46,724 nt of DNA, taken from contig CACVKW010000423.1 in the NCBI GenBank assembly GCA_902749685.1, positions 1 through 46,724 of the forward strand, written 5' to 3'. Within the stretch, counting starts at the first letter, position 1. Every line of letters begins with the position of its first letter. Both the position numbers and the translations under genes were made by a program. This stretch comes from Olavius sp. associated proteobacterium Delta 1 (GTDB taxonomy: Bacteria; Desulfobacterota; Desulfobacteria; Desulfobacterales; JAFDCJ01). Under the pieces are notes generated by a model. It ran no database searches, was not told where the DNA came from, and saw nothing but the letters and a program-made list of their open reading frames with translations. Of this stretch, positions 43,590 to 46,724 are shown piece after piece.

Positions 43590-44621
43590 CTAAACCTGAA
43601 TCGGATAATTGCAATACTTCCGATGGGTTTCCATCATGGCAATATAATTTTCGGGCTTGACCGCTGAATGGATGCTGTTGCCGGATGAAAAAATATAACC
43701 GCCGCCGGGGCCGGCGACCTCGATGCATTTTTGGGACTCGGCAATGGTTTGCTCGACGCTGCCAAACGTGAGGGTCTGGGCACAATCGACATTGCCTTTG
43801 AGCGCAATTCGTTGGCCGTACTTCTTTTTTATTTCAGCCAAATCCATACCCGCCGTCGGATCGATCGGATCCAGGCAATCAATGCCGGAGTCGACAATCA
43901 TGTCGATTAAGGGCATAATTTCTCCATCGGTATGTTTGATGATGTAAAGCCCACGATCTTTATAGCCGCCCATGACCTTGCAAAGCGGCGGAAAAAATAA
44001 ATTTTTGAAATGTGAGGGCGAAACCATCGGGCTGTGCTTGTGGGCAAAGTCATCGCCGGTGTAAATTATTTTAACGCCTCTTTTAACGGCCTCATCGGCC
44101 ATTTTCAGATTGACTTCGACGCACATTTCAATGATGCCTTCGATCAGTTTCGGCGCTTCAATAAGGGTCATCAGAAAGTGTTCAAATCCCATCAGTCTGC
44201 TCGGTATTGAAAATACATCATTCAGGTGCAGAATTACGGCCTTTTTGCCCTGGTGTTCTTTTAGCTCGGACTCCAGAGTGACATAGCGCTCCGGTGCATG
44301 GGGATCGGGCGGTTCGTATTTATCAAGATCCCGCATGGTTTTAAGCGGCCCGTCAATCGGATAGGTATGGGACTCACCGGTATCTTTTTTTACGATGCCC
44401 CATTCGTCTCGGTAGATGTTGGGTTCCAGTTCTTCATTTTTATAATTTAAATCAACACAGATGGCATCTTGATCCGCTTGGTAGACAAACCCCTGATAGC
44501 TCAAACCGGGATAGATGGCCTCGATCACCTTTTTGTCCACAAACCATTCAAAAGTGGGTATGCGATCGACTTCTTCATGCCTTAGCGTTTTCAGGATTCT
44601 TTCCTCGGAAGTCAGTGACAT
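43590..44621 (-). CDS. Uroporphyrinogen decarboxylase-like (MtaA/UroD superfamily) protein
   Basis: A 343-residue TIM-barrel protein of the UroD/methyltransferase-2 superfamily. N-terminal ERILKTLRHEEVDRIPTFEW, the central HTDGEIMPLID (His230) and GNVDC (Cys280) are family landmarks. The usual HxC zinc motif of MtaA/MtbA methyltransferases is HTD here, so the metal site, if any, differs. Such UroD-like proteins often sit in sugar catabolic loci with unknown roles. No corrinoid protein is encoded nearby. AGGAGA six bases before the ATG supports the start. It lies nine bases downstream of the FGGY kinase 2 stop, so both are one operon. Confidence 0.82.
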   Translation of the reverse strand: MSLTSEERILKTLRHEEVDRIPTFEWFVDKKVIEAIYPGLSYQGFVYQADQDAICVDLNYKNEELEPNIYRDEWGIVKKDTGESHTYPIDGPLKTMRDLDKYEPPDPHAPERYVTLESELKEHQGKKAVILHLNDVFSIPSRLMGFEHFLMTLIEAPKLIEGIIEMCVEVNLKMADEAVKRGVKIIYTGDDFAHKHSPMVSPSHFKNLFFPPLCKVMGGYKDRGLYIIKHTDGEIMPLIDMIVDSGIDCLDPIDPTAGMDLAEIKKKYGQRIALKGNVDCAQTLTFGSVEQTIAESQKCIEVAGPGGGYIFSSGNSIHSAVKPENYIAMMETHRKYCNYPIQV

Positions 44622-44630
44622 ATCGTTCTC

Positions 44631-46178
44631 CTATGATTTGAATCTGTTAAAGATATCATGATTCACTTCTCTTAGGCTCGGGTACATTTTTTTGAAAATC
44701 CGGTAGTAGTCTTCATATTGTTTCTGTCGATCAGGTTCCGGTTCATAAATCCGGCCTTCTTTATACGTCTGCCGGAAAGCATCGTTTTCATCTGTGTAAA
44801 GGCCCAGGCCGATGCCGGCTAGAAGCGCCACCCCCAGGGTTGTTGCCTCTTCCAGGGCGGGAACCTCAATGATTTTTCCGGTTACATCGGCTTTGTTTTG
44901 CATCCAAAGCTGATTGCGAACGGCGCCGCCGACTGCAACAATCTTTTGAATGCTGCCGGGCAATGCCCGTTCAAAGGAAAGCAAAATGTCTTTAAATTGA
45001 TAATCCACACCCTCGATAATTGCCCGCAGCATGCAGCTTTTATCTGTCGTGGTACTTAACCCGATGAAGGCCCCTAGTGAACGGCTGTCGATATCCGGTG
45101 TCCCGGCACCCGCAAGATGAGGCAGGAAAAAGACACCATTGGATCCGCAGGGCGCTTGGGCGGCCTTTTCCATCAAAGAATCCCAGTCCGGTTTACCGGT
45201 TTTGTTTGCAATTTCTTTTTCTTCGAAGCCGTAGTTATCCCGGAACCACTCCAGCATTAAAGCGGAGGGCGAATACCCGGCGAGCAGATAGGCGTCTTTG
45301 GCAACATGGGCTTCGACGTTGATGCCAGCCTCGAAGATATCCTCATTCAGGAGGAGCTGGGGCAGGGTGCGGACGATAATTTCCCAGGTTCCGGTGACAT
45401 CCATAATGACATCCGGAACAAAAGCGCCGACTGCCAGGCCCGCGCAAATATAATCATGTCCGCCCAGAATAACCGGGGTCCCCGCTTTTAATCCGGTTTT
45501 TTGGGCCGCGCCTGCGGTGACCCCGCCTAACACCGTTCCACTGGGCAGCGCTTCCGGGAAAAGCGCTTTGTCCAGTCCGGCGCTTTCAAAAAGCTCATCC
45601 GACCATTTCAGCGTTTTCTGATCAAACAAAGAAGTACAGGATGCCATGGTATAGTCAGTGGCCTGGCGGCCGCATAGCATAAAGTTTATGAAATCCTCTA
45701 TCAGCAGCCATTTGTCGGCTTTATTGAGTATTTCAGGGTGATTTTCTTTCATCCAGAGCAGGCGATAAATTGTGTCGATATGGAGCACCTGTTTGCCGGT
45801 AAGGTTAAAGATTTTCTGCGCACCGATTTTCTGGCTGAAAGCCCGGCTCTGCGGTTCCGTGCGGGTACACTGCCATGAGATAAAGGGATAGAGCCACTGA
45901 CCGTTTTGATCCATTGGCACGCCGTCCATGCCCATACCGGTCACCGCGATCCCCTCGATTTCGGCGGCATTGCCGATTTGGTCCAACACACTTTTTATAA
46001 TGGCAATCGTGCTGTTCCAGACTATATCCGGATCCCAGAAGGCCCAGTCCGGATGATCCGAGTCCAAATGTTTAGTTTCGGCCGGGACGCTGTGCGAGGC
46101 CGCAATGTTGCCCGCCAAGTCATAGGCAACCGCTTTGGTTGAGGTTGACCCTAAATCGATACCTAAGAGATAACCCAT
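44631..46178 (-). CDS. FGGY-family carbohydrate kinase 2 (xylulokinase-like)
   Basis: A 515-residue kinase. GIDLGSTSTKAVAYD at the N-terminus, GGHDYICAGLAVGAF in the middle and AVGGAVRNQLWMQNKADVTG at the C-terminus are the superfamily motifs. It resembles xylulokinase-like proteins of unknown substrate, not glycerol kinase. A strong AGGAGGT eight bases before ATG 46178 fixes the start; an in-frame extension to 46271 is not needed. It heads the operon with the UroD-like gene. Confidence 0.9.
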   Translation of the reverse strand: MGYLLGIDLGSTSTKAVAYDLAGNIAASHSVPAETKHLDSDHPDWAFWDPDIVWNSTIAIIKSVLDQIGNAAEIEGIAVTGMGMDGVPMDQNGQWLYPFISWQCTRTEPQSRAFSQKIGAQKIFNLTGKQVLHIDTIYRLLWMKENHPEILNKADKWLLIEDFINFMLCGRQATDYTMASCTSLFDQKTLKWSDELFESAGLDKALFPEALPSGTVLGGVTAGAAQKTGLKAGTPVILGGHDYICAGLAVGAFVPDVIMDVTGTWEIIVRTLPQLLLNEDIFEAGINVEAHVAKDAYLLAGYSPSALMLEWFRDNYGFEEKEIANKTGKPDWDSLMEKAAQAPCGSNGVFFLPHLAGAGTPDIDSRSLGAFIGLSTTTDKSCMLRAIIEGVDYQFKDILLSFERALPGSIQKIVAVGGAVRNQLWMQNKADVTGKIIEVPALEEATTLGVALLAGIGLGLYTDENDAFRQTYKEGRIYEPEPDRQKQYEDYYRIFKKMYPSLREVNHDIFNRFKS

Positions 46179-46724
46179 TTTTCTGACCTCCTGAGCTTCA
46201 TGGTACTGTATTTGAAAAGTCGATTTTTTAAACAAGGGTGAAATGAGAATAGGTGGACTAACCACGGCCATTGGCTATTACACCAATGTATGTTTGTCAA
46301 GATATTTTAAGCTACGCTTTAAATATGTATTGATTTTATATCGTACTGATTTAGTATATTAATTTCAGAATGTTATGTTGATTTCCAAAAGTCCTACTTG
46401 TCTCCTGTCTGCGGCAGCAATGTGAGAATCAGGTCGAAAAGAATCGGCTGAATTAGGTATAATATTGATAAAACTTGACATATACGGAGCGTATTGGATA
46501 CGTTATTTAGTGGAATAGCCACCCGGTAATGTAAATTTAAATTGAAGATTGAAGATTGATCCGCCGAAGGCGGAGTGGATGTCGCTTCGCTCCGTCCTTT
46601 ATTAACCCTATAGTTGCATAAAATATTGAAATCCAACTTCGCTGCTGCAATGAAGACCATTGAAAGTATTGACTGATCCTGGATTCTGGTTTCTGGATCC
46701 TGGATGTCGTTGAAATTCACCGAT
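46179..46724. repeat. Right-edge gap with dispersed repeat, family B copy 2
   Basis: No gene. On the minus strand CTAAATCAGT (46345-46354) lies about 170 bases upstream of the kinase. The segment 46541-46600 is the inverted copy of family B (38592-38655): ATTGAAGATTGAAGATTGAT, a CCGCC/GGCGG hairpin, then GTCGCTTCGCTCCGTCCTTT. A TCCTGGATTCTGG-type tandem lies at 46677-46703. Confidence 0.6.

Noticed and set aside
46394..46720. Open frame of 108 residues at the right edge
   Set aside because: It runs through the dispersed repeat (46541-46600) and low-complexity tandems, so it is very unlikely to be a gene.

Overview
The window looks like a chromosomal segment of an anaerobic, respiring Gram-negative bacterium, most probably a sulfate-reducer-type deltaproteobacterium (Desulfobacterota). 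The reasons are an 11-haem cytochrome c fused to a NarI/DsrM-like cytochrome b domain, a two-CCG-domain HdrD-like iron-sulfur protein, several CUT1 ABC importers, and gene gaps filled with degenerate inverted repeats. This placement is inference; there is no rRNA, tRNA or other taxonomic marker here. No mobile element, CRISPR array or origin was recognised.

Region 1 (1-2723) is gene-poor. It holds a beta-lactamase-fold serine hydrolase lipoprotein, a possible remnant of a hydantoinase-like gene, and a 62-residue exported coiled-coil protein. Region 2 (2724-4475, minus strand) has a TIM-barrel sugar isomerase/epimerase and a GntR/UTRA repressor. The repressor is divergent from Region 3, and two near-identical, oppositely oriented operator-like sites lie between them.

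Region 3 (4662-16007, plus strand) is the most unusual part. It encodes a complete 2-oxoacid (pyruvate/acetoin-type) dehydrogenase complex (E1 alpha, E1 beta, E2, E3), then the 11-haem cytochrome c/b membrane protein, a GcvH-like lipoyl carrier, an HdrD-like disulfide/dithiol oxidoreductase, a lipoate-protein ligase and a class II aldolase. The E3 has lost the glycines of its NAD-binding fold. Together these suggest, as inference, that dihydrolipoamide electrons may pass through the lipoyl carrier and Hdr module to cytochromes instead of, or as well as, NAD.

Region 4 (16089-42163, minus strand) is carbohydrate/polyol uptake and catabolism. It has a zinc alcohol dehydrogenase and ABC importer 1 (two ATPases, two permeases, binding protein) with a SorC regulator. 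Next come a PfkB kinase and ABC importer 2 (two asymmetric ATPases, a small membrane protein, two permeases, binding protein), then a RhaD-like aldolase/SDR fusion. Last is ABC importer 3 (one ATPase, a Tat-exported binding protein, two permeases) interleaved with a glycerol-1-phosphate dehydrogenase-like protein and an FGGY kinase.

Region 5 (42443-46724) has a GpsA-like dehydrogenase on the plus strand, facing a UroD-like protein and a second FGGY kinase on the minus strand. The kinases, aldolases and dehydrogenases would turn imported polyols or sugars into triose-level intermediates. Oxidation of the resulting 2-oxoacid could be the role of Region 3. None of the substrates can be named from sequence alone.
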